NCBI GenBank assembly: GCA_002408085.1
Contig: DHQL01000018.1
Span: 283,913 to 347,912, forward strand
DNA length: 64,000 bases
Direction: 5' to 3'
DNA from: Spirochaeta sp. UBA5339
GTDB taxonomy: Bacteria; Spirochaetota; Spirochaetia; DSM-2461
Part shown: positions 9,391 through 18,108 of the stretch, in pieces
Layout of the letters: each line of letters opens with the position of its first letter
Numbering within the stretch: the stretch's first letter is position 1
The notes under the pieces: generated by a model
Seen by the model: only the letters and a program-made list of their open reading frames with translations
What the model was told of the DNA's origin: nothing
Database searches by the model: none
Program-made: the position numbers and the translations under genes

Positions 9391-10263
9391 ATGAACAGTG
9401 AAAAACGAAAAGGGATCGCCGCCATTGCCCTTTGCTCCATACTCTGGAGTACCGGGGGCCTCTTTATCAAGGTGGTTGACTGGAATCCCATGGCCATTGC
9501 CGGAAGCCGCAGCCTGATTGCCGGTCTCTTTATACTCGCCGTTTCAGGGCGTCCTGATTTCAAATTCACCGGTCCCCGGATACTGGCAGCCCTTGCCCAC
9601 AGCCTGACCATGATCCTCTTTGTGATCGCCACCAAGATGACCAGCGCCGCCAATGCCATTCTTCTGCAGTATACGGCTCCCGTCTATGTGGCCCTTCTTG
9701 GATGGCTGCTCCTTAAGGAAAAACCGGCCTGGCACCACTGGCTGGCCCTTGCCGCCGTGCTGGGAGGAATGGTTCTCTTCTTCAGGGATGACCTGAGCCC
9801 GGGAAACAGGATCGGAAATCTCGCAGCCCTGGCAAGCGGTGTGACCTTTGCCCTCTTTTCCCTGTTTATGAGGATGCAGAAGGAGGGCTCCAACAGGGAG
9901 TCGGTGCTCCTGTCCAATCTGATCACTGCTGTAATAGCCCTGCCCTTCTTTCTCAAGGGTCCCGCCCCGGATTTCACGGGATGGATGTCCATAGGAGCCC
10001 TCGGCATCTTCCAGACAGGTTTGGCCCTGGTTCTGTTTTCCGGAGGAATCAAAAAGATAAGGGCCATTACGGCCATGCTGATAGCCGCACTGGAGCCCCT
10101 GCTGAATCCGGTCTGGGTGTTTCTTTTTTACGGAGAGAAACCGGGTAGCTGGGCCCTTATAGGCGGGGCGATCATTTTAACGGCGGTAACCCTTTCCTCC
10201 ATCCTTTCATCTGCAGAGGATCGCAGGGCCGGAAAGCCTCCGGTTATGCCTGTACCCGACTGA
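9391..10263 (+). CDS. EamA-family (DMT) transporter
   Basis: 290 residues with about ten membrane helices arranged as two homologous EamA halves (roughly 8-135 and 150-275). Typical features are SILWSTGGLFIKV at the start, LLQYTAPVYVALLGWLLLKEKP at the end of the first half, and ALEPLLNPVWVFLFYGEKP in the second. These proteins export or import small metabolites across the inner membrane; substrate cannot be assigned. Only 14 bases separate it from the cyclase gene, so it is likely in the same transcript, but no functional link is evident. Confidence 0.9.
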   Translation: MNSEKRKGIAAIALCSILWSTGGLFIKVVDWNPMAIAGSRSLIAGLFILAVSGRPDFKFTGPRILAALAHSLTMILFVIATKMTSAANAILLQYTAPVYVALLGWLLLKEKPAWHHWLALAAVLGGMVLFFRDDLSPGNRIGNLAALASGVTFALFSLFMRMQKEGSNRESVLLSNLITAVIALPFFLKGPAPDFTGWMSIGALGIFQTGLALVLFSGGIKKIRAITAMLIAALEPLLNPVWVFLFYGEKPGSWALIGGAIILTAVTLSSILSSAEDRRAGKPPVMPVPD

Positions 10264-10299
10264 TACCGGCGGCCGGCGCATCCCGGTACACCTGTCGGC

Positions 10300-11670
10300 T
10301 CAATATTTGTTAAAGAGAAAATCCACAGCCAGCAGCCCCGCTGCCAGCTCCTTGTGATAAACCATCAGCCCCTTGAGCAGGATCTTCTGTCCCAGCTCCA
10401 GAATTTCCGTACAGAGACAGTAGTCATAGTAGGGAGTGTCCTTCTCCTCATCCTTCCGGGTGACCTCTTTGGTCACCTCTTTAAAGAGGAGTTCCAGATT
10501 TTTTCCAAGGTTGAGCCGTTCACCGGGGGTTATCTCGGCCTTGAGCCGGGCGATTCTCTTATCCTCGGCAGCCTTCTTTTCCCGGATGGTATGATAGAGA
10601 TCCTTCAGGGTGTACTCATGAACCCTTTTAACCTGAAATATGGCTGCGGCACAGTCGGCCAGACAGTAGACCTGATCCCTGTTCTGTCTCATCCCCTCGG
10701 GGAGAAGCATACCGATTTTTTTCTCCATACTCATATGGCTGTCAGTAAGATCAGGCAGGTGAAAATCAATAATCTGCCGGGCTTCGGGACTCTGGATAAA
10801 ACGCCTGTAGGACTTCTCATGTCTGGCCTCGGGGATAAAGAAGTATTTTTCACCCTTAAGGCGGCCGAATACCTTCTTTGTGTCCAGGTAGCCCAGCTCC
10901 CGGTAGTCATGGAGAAAGGGTTTGCTGAAGTCAAAGACCCAGCCCATCTGAATGGAGTTCTTGATATAGACCGTGTTGGTCCCCTGGATATTTGGTTTCT
11001 TATTGATCCCCATTCCAGAAATATCCACAATAATGATGTTCCGGTAGCCCCGGGACCGGGCCATTTCATAGGGCATATTGTCCACGACTCCCCCGTCTAT
11101 AAAGGACTTCCCGTTGATTACCGTCTGCTCCAGTCCCGGAAAGGCGGCGCTGGCCATCAGATAGTCCAGAACCGTACCCTCCTCCATCTCATTGAGAAAG
11201 ACATATTTCGGTTTGAAGTCGGAGATATTAAAGGTGACGACCCCGAGGTCGTTTCCGCTCCTGCGGATTGCCTCTTCACTCAGGTGCTTATGAAGGAGAT
11301 CCCGAAGAGGAGTCACATCGATTCCCTTCCTCTCAATAACAGAGCGGTAGAATTTCCGGAATGCCGCCAGATTGGCCTTGCCGATCCGGATGCTGCCGTT
11401 ATCCAGAAACTCCTCGGGGATATTCATAATAAAATCGGCCCCCAGGTTCTCGCCGATATCCTCCATCTCCTTCACCCTGTGCTGTGCCAGAAAGCCCGCT
11501 ACAATGGCCCCTATGGAGTTACCGATAAAGGCTTCCACCTCAATACCCATCTCAGTCAGGGCACGCCAGGCGCCTACATGGTAGACGCCCTTTGCACCGC
11601 CGCCGCTCAGGACGAGACAGTATTTATCTTTATGGTGTTTTTCCCTTTGGTGTTTTCTGAACAGACTCAT
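10300..11670 (-). CDS. Patatin-like phospholipase
   Basis: 456 residues. The patatin hydrolase domain (about 17-230) has the oxyanion loop LSGGGAKGVYH, nucleophile Ser 52 in GNSIGA and catalytic Asp about 192 in FIDGGVV. The last 200 residues form a charged helical extension with no family I recognise. There is no signal peptide, so it should act on membrane lipids or acyl esters from the cytoplasmic face. Converges with the EamA gene; the glycosyltransferase gene upstream is on the same strand 52 bases away. Confidence 0.9.
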   Translation of the reverse strand: MSLFRKHQREKHHKDKYCLVLSGGGAKGVYHVGAWRALTEMGIEVEAFIGNSIGAIVAGFLAQHRVKEMEDIGENLGADFIMNIPEEFLDNGSIRIGKANLAAFRKFYRSVIERKGIDVTPLRDLLHKHLSEEAIRRSGNDLGVVTFNISDFKPKYVFLNEMEEGTVLDYLMASAAFPGLEQTVINGKSFIDGGVVDNMPYEMARSRGYRNIIIVDISGMGINKKPNIQGTNTVYIKNSIQMGWVFDFSKPFLHDYRELGYLDTKKVFGRLKGEKYFFIPEARHEKSYRRFIQSPEARQIIDFHLPDLTDSHMSMEKKIGMLLPEGMRQNRDQVYCLADCAAAIFQVKRVHEYTLKDLYHTIREKKAAEDKRIARLKAEITPGERLNLGKNLELLFKEVTKEVTRKDEEKDTPYYDYCLCTEILELGQKILLKGLMVYHKELAAGLLAVDFLFNKY

Positions 11671-11722
11671 CTGTCTTAATTATGTAACAAAGCAACGATC
11701 TTTCAAAGACCGGATGAAAAAA

Positions 11723-12790
11723 TCAGGCCGTAAGACCGGTCAGATGCCTGATCTTGCGGGGAAGGTATTCCAGATAGTCGCAGCTGCTCCGTCTGGAAAG
11801 ACTCTTTTTTGCAACCTCCCCGTCAAAAAAATCATGAATTTTCCTGGCGGTAAGTTCCGTATGGTCTTCAATGATAAAGCGGTGCATGGGATTGGCCCTC
11901 AGAGGAAATCGGTCCAGATCGGCAATAAATGCCTTTGCATCCTCTTCCAGGTTCTTAAGAGATCCCTCCCTTCCCCATCCGCTTGATTTCAGCATCCGGG
12001 CATTCAGACGCTGTTCATACTGCCCCTTCTGAGGAATGGCAAGAACCGGTTTCTTCAGAAAGAGTGATTCCGAGAGAAGCTGATGACCGGCGGGAGCTAT
12101 GACTCCGGCACATCCGGCCAGGGCCTCGATAAAATTGCTCTGTTTGTCAGGGAAGAATCGGAACTCAACTCCTCTTACTCTGGATAGTTTTTCTCTTGTC
12201 TCCTCTGCCGAGGACTCCTTCACATAGACAAGTATGTACTCACCCTTTTTGACCTCGGCGGTTCTGATCTCCTCACGGAGAATGGGTCCGACATCACCGT
12301 CGTAGAAGGAGCAGATCAGGTTCTTCTGGGCGGGAGGAGTCATAATGGATGCAACCATTTTGGCGCTTACCGCGTCAGGCAGAAGGGAGAGATATCTCCG
12401 GACTACGGCAGGGTGGTTCAGATTCAGAAGCGGAAGCCCCGCCTTGTGAGCGGCTACCGCTGTAAAGGGTTCAAAATCACTGATAACCCCCTGTGCCCCC
12501 AGATCCTTCATTTTGCGGGCCATGTCATCGGTGATTTTGTTGAAACCGTATATAAGGGGCAGATTCTTCTGAAGAGATCCAAGATAATCAATCTTATGGC
12601 CGATCAGGGAGAAGTGAATCCCCGGAATCAGCTCCAGATTAACACCTGGCGCCTTCTCTTCCATAAAGGGGCCTATCGACTCGGGACAGCTGACTGTCAG
12701 ATCCATATCCTTTGAAAGAAAGGGCCAGAGGGCTGCCGCTCTTGAAGCGTGCCCCCGCCCTTCTCCTGCTACGCCGTAAACAATTTTCAT
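11723..12790 (-). CDS. GT28-like (MJ1255/VC2487-type) glycosyltransferase
   Basis: 355 residues from ATG 12790, chosen for the GGAGGAG immediately upstream. The N-terminus MKIVYGVAGEGRGHASRA is the signature of the glycosyltransferase family 28-related MJ1255/VC2487 group. The C-terminal half has AGCAGVIAPAGHQLLSESLFLKKPVLAIPQKGQYEQRLNA-type acceptance of a nucleotide sugar (G-x-x-L-SE..P..P..QYEQ). Cytoplasmic; donor and acceptor are unknown. It could modify a glycolipid or cell-surface glycan. Confidence 0.85.
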   Translation of the reverse strand: MKIVYGVAGEGRGHASRAAALWPFLSKDMDLTVSCPESIGPFMEEKAPGVNLELIPGIHFSLIGHKIDYLGSLQKNLPLIYGFNKITDDMARKMKDLGAQGVISDFEPFTAVAAHKAGLPLLNLNHPAVVRRYLSLLPDAVSAKMVASIMTPPAQKNLICSFYDGDVGPILREEIRTAEVKKGEYILVYVKESSAEETREKLSRVRGVEFRFFPDKQSNFIEALAGCAGVIAPAGHQLLSESLFLKKPVLAIPQKGQYEQRLNARMLKSSGWGREGSLKNLEEDAKAFIADLDRFPLRANPMHRFIIEDHTELTARKIHDFFDGEVAKKSLSRRSSCDYLEYLPRKIRHLTGLTA

Positions 12791-12976
12791 AACTCCTCCG
12801 GTGAACAACAGTTCGGGAACATTGAACACCCGAAAAGTTATGAACTTGTAATTTTAATGTTAAATTTCTGTTCTGAATGGATTTAACCAAATACTAACAG
12901 GACTTTATTAAATTTAGACCTGGTTCCTCATATATAAAGATTCCTATGTAAAACTCATTTTGAGGAAGTAATTAAA

Positions 12977-14842
12977 ATGTTTCTTATAGACGGCCTGGCC
13001 GAAAGGGATCTGGATATGAACGAGTACTGGACCGACATCTGCCGTAATATGGACTATGCCTACCAGCCCATTGTCAACAGTTATACGGGAGAGGTATTTG
13101 CCTACGAGGCTCTTCTTCGAGACTGGGACAAGTGCGGATTCAGCGGCATATTTGATGTATTCGACAGAGCCTTTCAGGACAGGGCTCTCTACACGGTGGA
13201 TCTTGAGCTGAGAAAAAAAGCGATAACAAAGATTCAGGCTCTGGAAGGAATCAGCAGGAAGGCTCTCTTCTACAATCTTGACAACAGGATTCTTGAGATG
13301 CCCGATTACAAGCGGGGCAACACCCTGGAGCTCCTGAACTCCCTGGGAATAAACAAATCCCAGTTTTACTTTGAGATTTCTGAACGTCATGAATTCCGCT
13401 CATACACCGACTCCATAGAGATACTGAATCGATACAAAGAGGAAAATTTCCGTCTGGCCATCGACGACTACGGCTCCGGTTACTCGGGTCTGCAGCTGCT
13501 CTATCACACAGAACCGGATGTGGTAAAGATAGACCGCTTCTTTATTGACGGCATTCACAAAGACCAGAAGAAAAAACTCTTTGCCGAGAATATTGTCAAC
13601 ATGTCCCACCTGATGGGCATCAAGGTAGTGGCCGAAGGGATAGAAACAGACCAGGAGCTAAACTTCTGCCGTGATATCGGTTGTGACTATCTCCAGGGCT
13701 TCCGAATTGCCAGACCCGAACAGGATCTGAGCAGACTTAAAACGTCATACTCCCTGGACACCGAAAGCTACGGCAGACGCAGAGGAGAGAAGAGCTCCCG
13801 GCTGATCGAGGAACAGCTCTCCCGGATTACTCCCATCAGCATGGAAGATGATGCGGTGTCCATCTTAAGACGCTTCCAGAAAGACACCGGAACCTCCATT
13901 TTTCCGGTAGTCAACAGGGAAAACGAACCTCAAGGCGTTATCCGCGAACAGGATCTCAAACAGTATGTGTACTCCCCCTATGGAATATCCCTGTTCAAGA
14001 ACCACTCCCACAGCAGGGGACTGGACTCCTTTATTGACAGAGTTCCCATCTCGGAAATCAGCAGCAGCATCAGCTCCATACTGGATATCAGCGGACTCTT
14101 TAACGGAGAGAAGGGAATTATCATTACCGAGAACGGAAAATACAGGGGGCTCCTGGCTCCTTCTGATCTGCTGAAGCTGATCTATGAGCATAAAATCAAC
14201 TATGCCCGTGAACAGAATCCTCTGACAGGACTTCCCGGAAACTTCTCCATTCATAAAAAGCTGTCGGAGATCAGCAGTTCCGGCAGAAAAAGCACCAGGG
14301 TCATCTTCTTTGACTTCAATAGCTTCAAACCCTTTAACGACAACTACGGCTTCAGAATGGGGGACAGGCTGATCATTCTCTTCGCGGAAATACTGAAAAA
14401 AAGCTTCCGTCTGAACCACGACTTCATAGGTCATGTTGGAGGAGATGACTTTCTTGTGATCCAGGAAGACCCTCAACTGGATGAGGAGTGCAGAGTTGTT
14501 AAAGAGGTACAGAGTGACTTTGCCTCGGGAGCCCTCCCCTACTACAGCAGGGAGGACAGGGAGAAGAGCTGTATCGAGGCGAAGAACAGAAGGGGACACA
14601 GAGAGTGCTTTCCCATGATCACCGTCGCCGCCGCCGTCCTTGAGATAGACAATCCAGAAGCGGTGGAGCTTGAGAGCCTGAACAGCCAGCTCTTCACCCT
14701 CAAGAAGAGATCAAAAAACAGTAAGGATTTCTTTGCCCGGGAGGCAATGAACTACAGTGTGAGCGATTTGGCTGTCACATCATCCATGGAGTTCAATTCC
14801 TTTAAAAAGGATTCCAGCTCCTTTTCCCCAGCCGTTGTCTGA
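12977..14842 (+). CDS. EAL - CBS pair - GGDEF cyclic-di-GMP signalling protein
   Basis: 621 residues in the order EAL (about 28-255), CBS pair (about 275-400) and GGDEF (about 415-585). EAL catalytic residues look complete: EALLR at 44-48, DDYGSGYSG, VKID, AEGIET and QGF. The cyclase motif reads GGDDF (about 487-491) rather than GGDEF, so cyclase activity is uncertain. The CBS pair would bind adenine nucleotides and tune activity. No membrane segment. ATG 12977 follows GAGGAAG. The last 30 residues are low in conservation features and overlap, tail to tail, the neighbouring small gene by 91 bases. Confidence 0.93.
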   Translation: MFLIDGLAERDLDMNEYWTDICRNMDYAYQPIVNSYTGEVFAYEALLRDWDKCGFSGIFDVFDRAFQDRALYTVDLELRKKAITKIQALEGISRKALFYNLDNRILEMPDYKRGNTLELLNSLGINKSQFYFEISERHEFRSYTDSIEILNRYKEENFRLAIDDYGSGYSGLQLLYHTEPDVVKIDRFFIDGIHKDQKKKLFAENIVNMSHLMGIKVVAEGIETDQELNFCRDIGCDYLQGFRIARPEQDLSRLKTSYSLDTESYGRRRGEKSSRLIEEQLSRITPISMEDDAVSILRRFQKDTGTSIFPVVNRENEPQGVIREQDLKQYVYSPYGISLFKNHSHSRGLDSFIDRVPISEISSSISSILDISGLFNGEKGIIITENGKYRGLLAPSDLLKLIYEHKINYAREQNPLTGLPGNFSIHKKLSEISSSGRKSTRVIFFDFNSFKPFNDNYGFRMGDRLIILFAEILKKSFRLNHDFIGHVGGDDFLVIQEDPQLDEECRVVKEVQSDFASGALPYYSREDREKSCIEAKNRRGHRECFPMITVAAAVLEIDNPEAVELESLNSQLFTLKKRSKNSKDFFAREAMNYSVSDLAVTSSMEFNSFKKDSSSFSPAVV

Positions 14843-15000
14843 AGGATTACAAGTCCTGAAGGATCACAGCTGTTTTCCGGCAGGTCGTGGAGGCCCAGAC
14901 GAACCTTTATATTACAGCCGAAACCGGTGAGAATTTTCTGTACCTGACTGGCTGTGTCCTCTCTGCTTCCGATTTTGATGGCGACCAGTTGATAATCCAT
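14752..15000 (-). CDS. TM1266-type putative iron-only hydrogenase system regulator (ACT-like)
   Basis: 82 residues with the ACT-like fold pattern of the TM1266 family: VAIKIGSREDTASQVQKILTGFGCNIKVRLGLHDL, a Gly-Leu-Val strand GLVILQTTAGE and a C-terminal helix/strand ending VTAKSLTL. Family members sit with [FeFe]-hydrogenase maturation genes and are thought to regulate them; no hydrogenase gene is in this window. Its 3' 91 bases are antisense to the end of the EAL-GGDEF gene. Confidence 0.75.
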   Translation of the reverse strand: MDYQLVAIKIGSREDTASQVQKILTGFGCNIKVRLGLHDLPENSCDPSGLVILQTTAGEKELESFLKELNSMDDVTAKSLTL

Positions 15001-15039
15001 AGAATTGCTCCTTTATAAACAGATAATTTACAGTATATT

Positions 15040-15558
15040 ATGGGTGATATGAAACACAGGATCAAAGCAAAACAGAACAATTCAAAAAACTGTCTGGTCT
15101 GCGGAACAGAAAACACCCTCAGTCTGCAGACAAAATTTTATGAAACCGAAAATGATGAGGTCATTGCCCTCTTTACACCGGAACATCAGCACCAGAGCTA
15201 TCCGGGAATCACCCACGGCGGTATCTCTTCGGCCATACTGGACGAGACCATCGGCCGGGCTATTATGGCCAGATATGATGAACAGGTCTGGGGAGTGACG
15301 GTGGAACTGAAGATGCGCTACCGGAAACCCGTTCCCTACGGCATCGAACTCAAGGCCATTGGCCGGATCACCGAAGAGCGGGGCCCCTTCTTCGAGGGAA
15401 CTGGAGAGATCCTCCTTCCCGATGGAGAAGTGGCAGTCAGCTGCACCGGTAAGTATATGAAAAGAAAGATCGACCAGATTGCCAATGACTCCTTTACTGA
15501 TGAGGAGTGGTATCCTGTTGCCGATGATGAGCCTGTGGGGGAAGTGGAGCTTCCCTGA
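15040..15558 (+). CDS. PaaI-family hotdog thioesterase
   Basis: 172 residues with a 4HBT/PaaI domain (about 35-145). The HGGISSAILDETIGRA segment carries the substrate-binding loop and conserved acidic residue, followed by strands VELKMRYRKPVPYGIELKAIGRI. An N-terminal NCLVCGTEN motif with paired cysteines is a common extra in this subfamily. It should hydrolyse an acyl-CoA. The C-terminus is acidic. Start could also be ATG 15049; neither has a strong ribosome site. Confidence 0.85.
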   Translation: MGDMKHRIKAKQNNSKNCLVCGTENTLSLQTKFYETENDEVIALFTPEHQHQSYPGITHGGISSAILDETIGRAIMARYDEQVWGVTVELKMRYRKPVPYGIELKAIGRITEERGPFFEGTGEILLPDGEVAVSCTGKYMKRKIDQIANDSFTDEEWYPVADDEPVGEVELP

Positions 15559-15639
15559 TCAGCTCTACCCGAACCTGGTCCGTTCAGAAATAAATACCTG
15601 GAAATGAATTATGGCAAGCGGCCTCCATCTCGACTATGA

Positions 15640-15816
15640 TTTAGAGGAGATTTTTACTCTCAAGTTGCAATAAGCGGAACAGTCAATGTATCAGGATCAA
15701 CAATCAGCTTCAGTAATGTTGTTTTCTATATAAACTGCCACGACATATCAACGGGTACTCTGAAATCGGATGTTGGAACTTTGACTGAATCGGGAACGTT
15801 GACTATCACTCTCTGA
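15640..15816 (+). pseudogene. Open-frame remnant, possible 3' end of a secreted protein gene
   Basis: A 58-codon frame between two stops with no ATG/GTG/TTG start near its beginning. It encodes SQVAISGTVNVSGSTISF and continues to SGTLTITL, a Ser/Thr/Gly-rich beta-strand composition typical of the end of a surface or secreted protein. It directly precedes a hairpin terminator, as a real gene end would. Most of the 315-base gap between the thioesterase and coaX is this remnant. I infer a decayed gene; chance reading is possible. Confidence 0.4.
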
Positions 15817-15827
15817 GCTATTAATAA

Positions 15828-15847
15828 GGCAGCCCATTCCGGCTGCC
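15828..15847 (+). terminator. Hairpin terminator-like element
   Basis: 7-bp stem GGCAGCC / GGCTGCC with a 6-nt loop followed by CTTT. It ends the region after the thioesterase and the gene remnant; the T-run is short. Confidence 0.5.
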
Positions 15848-15873
15848 CTTTCATTTCTCTATATCAGATACCC

Positions 15874-16659
15874 TTACAACTGCTTCCCGAAGAAAGTCTT
15901 ATTCCTGTCGGCAATCAGCCGGAGTCCTTCCAGAATAAGCCAGGGTTCCGTCATGGTGAAACGGTCTGTAAGGGGGGCTATAACACGGGAACGTCCGCCG
16001 GTGGCGACAACCGAGGCCTCTCCTCCCAGCTCCTCTTTCATCCTGTCGATCAGAGACTCTACCAGTCCCGTATATCCCAGAATTACACCGGACTGAATGG
16101 ACTTGATCGTATTGGTGCCGATGGCCTTTTGGGGAGGTTCCAGCCAGACCTGGGGCAGCTGGGCAGTGTGCTCTGAAAGGGCCTCTGCGGCGGCCTGAAT
16201 TCCCGGAGCGATGGAAACACCCAGAATCTCACCGGGCTCCCTGATGGCCGTTAATGTCAGGGCCGTGCCGAAGTCCACAACAATGCAGTTGCCCTGAACC
16301 CTGTTGTAGGCTGCCACACAGTTACAGACAATGTCCGTTCCCAGTTCCGCCGGGTTCTCAATACAGATTTTCAGCCCCGTTTTGACTCCGGGACCGACAA
16401 TAAGGGGTTCGAAACCGGTCATATCCTGAAGCATCTGCCTCAGGGTGCCAGTCAGTACAGGGACGACGGAGCTGATAACCGCCTGGCGGATAAAGCGCCG
16501 CTCCACTCCTCCCTCACGGAGAAGGTCACGGACAAGTACACCGTACTCATCGGGCATCTTAGAGCGGTCGGTACTGATCCGCCAGTGGTCCACCCAGGAC
16601 TCCCCATTATGGAGTCCCAGAACTATGTTGGTATTCCCCACATCTACGGCAAGAAGCAT
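15874..16659 (-). CDS. coaX: Type III pantothenate kinase
   Basis: 261 residues of the ASKHA-fold type III family: phosphate motif MLLAVDVGNTNIVLGL at the N-terminus, then GPGVKTGLKICIENPAELGTD, VDFGTALTLTAI and VATGGRSRVIAPLTD. It phosphorylates pantothenate, the first step of CoA synthesis (EC 2.7.1.33), and is insensitive to CoA feedback in characterised members. Its ATG overlaps the stop of the ECF S-component gene by one base (TAATG), so it is the last gene of a vitamin transporter operon. This strongly suggests that the transporter imports pantothenate. Confidence 0.95.
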   Translation of the reverse strand: MLLAVDVGNTNIVLGLHNGESWVDHWRISTDRSKMPDEYGVLVRDLLREGGVERRFIRQAVISSVVPVLTGTLRQMLQDMTGFEPLIVGPGVKTGLKICIENPAELGTDIVCNCVAAYNRVQGNCIVVDFGTALTLTAIREPGEILGVSIAPGIQAAAEALSEHTAQLPQVWLEPPQKAIGTNTIKSIQSGVILGYTGLVESLIDRMKEELGGEASVVATGGRSRVIAPLTDRFTMTEPWLILEGLRLIADRNKTFFGKQL

Positions 16660-17261
16660 TATTTCTCTTCCTCCTGATCATCAAGATCATCCAGAGAGGA
16701 CTTCTTTCCTGCTACAAGATCGGGATTGGCAATGGACTTCCAGGCCAGAATAATGGCTGTACAGATCACTGCCGCAACTCCCGCTTCGGCCAGACCGTTT
16801 GCGGTGATTATGGCCCAGATAATCTCCCAGGGGAGAGCACCGGCAATCCCAAGTGCCCCCAGAACCAGAATAGTATTGGTCAGACTTCCGGCGATGCTTG
16901 CCAGGATTGTGGAAAGAACGGTCATCTTTCCGTTAAAAGCTCTGAATACGGTCCATGCCACAAGTCCGATCATAATGCGGGGAAGAACAGAGATCAGGGG
17001 ATTCACAAAGAAGACATCCACGGCGCCGGTGGGAGAGACTGCTGCCTGAATCAGGCTGAAAAGTCCGAAGATCAGACCAACGATAACACCCACAATAGGT
17101 CCTTCCAGAATGGCTCCGATAATTACGGGCACATGCATAATGGTCAGGGATGCTCCTGAAAACCAGGGAATAAATCCCAGTCTGGTGGCTCCCAGGACCA
17201 CTGAGATTGCCGCCATTACCGCGGTAATGACGATTTGACGTGTACGATTTGTTTCAGACAT
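16659..17261 (-). CDS. ECF transporter S component, probably pantothenate-specific
   Basis: About 200 residues, six predicted membrane helices, with an N-terminal MSETNRTRQIVITAVMAAISVVLGATRLG helix as in the ECF substrate-binding family. Start at ATG 17261, preceded by GGAGGCA; the frame extends four codons further but without support. Followed immediately by coaX and preceded by its own EcfT and fused EcfA genes, so this is a dedicated ECF transporter rather than one sharing a general module. Specificity for pantothenate (PanT-like) is inferred from gene context only. The cytoplasmic tail is very acidic. Confidence 0.85.
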   Translation of the reverse strand: MSETNRTRQIVITAVMAAISVVLGATRLGFIPWFSGASLTIMHVPVIIGAILEGPIVGVIVGLIFGLFSLIQAAVSPTGAVDVFFVNPLISVLPRIMIGLVAWTVFRAFNGKMTVLSTILASIAGSLTNTILVLGALGIAGALPWEIIWAIITANGLAEAGVAAVICTAIILAWKSIANPDLVAGKKSSLDDLDDQEEEK

Positions 17262-18108
17262 AATTGCCTCCAATAGATAGTATAAACCTGCTGCCCGTAA
17301 AGAGCAGAAAAAGTATCAATAATACGGCCAGAGACCAGCTGTCCCTGCCGTTCCATGCATATTCAGTAAGCCGGCTTCTCTCCTGTCCCGGCTCATAACA
17401 GCGGGCCTCCATGGCCTCCACCAGGGTTTCCGCCCTCTCCAGGGCTGCAATAAAGAGAGGAACCAGCAGAGGAATGTAGAGTCTGATCTTTTTGATCAGC
17501 CCTGTCTTCCAGGTGCCGAAGGAGCCTCCCCGGGAGGCCTGAGCCTTGGTGATGTGCTCCGCCTCCATCGCCAGAATGGGAATAAACCGGAAGGTGATGG
17601 TAATCACCAGAGACAGATCATGGGAGAGTGCTCTTTTTCTTCCTATGGGCCTGAAGAGAATCTCCGCTCCATGGCTGATCTCAGAGATGGTGGTCACCGT
17701 GGTGAAGAGGGTAAAGAGCAGAAAGAGAGTAAAAAACCTTCCGAAGAGCTTTGCCGTAAAGATAAGGTCTTCCCGGTGCACACCGAAGGGGCCCAGCTCC
17801 AGAAGAGAGGGTGTTGAGTACTCTCTGGGAATCAGAAACATCTGAATCAGTGCGATGATCAGCAGAAATGGTAGAACCGGTCCTGTTCCTTTCAGAAGTT
17901 TGAAAAGAGACTGCCCCGACAATCGTACCATCAGTGTTATCAGAAGGAACATCAGGGGCAGATGGGGCAGCAGGGGTGAGATCAGTACAAGGACCATAAG
18001 CAGAACCAGGGCGCTGATCTTCAGGGCCGGATGAAGCTTGTGGAGGAGTGAGTCACCGGGCCGATACTGTCCAAGGGAGATATTGTTCAGAAGATCGAAA
18101 TCATTCAT
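17254..18108 (-). CDS. ECF transporter T component (transmembrane coupling protein)
   Basis: 284 residues from ATG 18108, which follows GGGAGG inside the end of the ATPase gene. Five to six membrane helices plus the cytoplasmic coupling region with two Ala-Arg-Gly-like motifs, seen here as QASRGGSFG and MEARCYEPG, which dock onto the two ATPase subunits. The gene overlaps both neighbours by 8 bases. Assembles with the fused ATPase and the S component in the inner membrane. Confidence 0.92.
   Translation of the reverse strand: MNDFDLLNNISLGQYRPGDSLLHKLHPALKISALVLLMVLVLISPLLPHLPLMFLLITLMVRLSGQSLFKLLKGTGPVLPFLLIIALIQMFLIPREYSTPSLLELGPFGVHREDLIFTAKLFGRFFTLFLLFTLFTTVTTISEISHGAEILFRPIGRKRALSHDLSLVITITFRFIPILAMEAEHITKAQASRGGSFGTWKTGLIKKIRLYIPLLVPLFIAALERAETLVEAMEARCYEPGQERSRLTEYAWNGRDSWSLAVLLILFLLFTGSRFILSIGGNYV

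Noticed and set aside
10354..11679. 441-codon plus-strand frame opposite the patatin gene
   Set aside because: It is a shadow: the minus strand has all patatin catalytic motifs, and the plus frame shows no family pattern or ribosome site.
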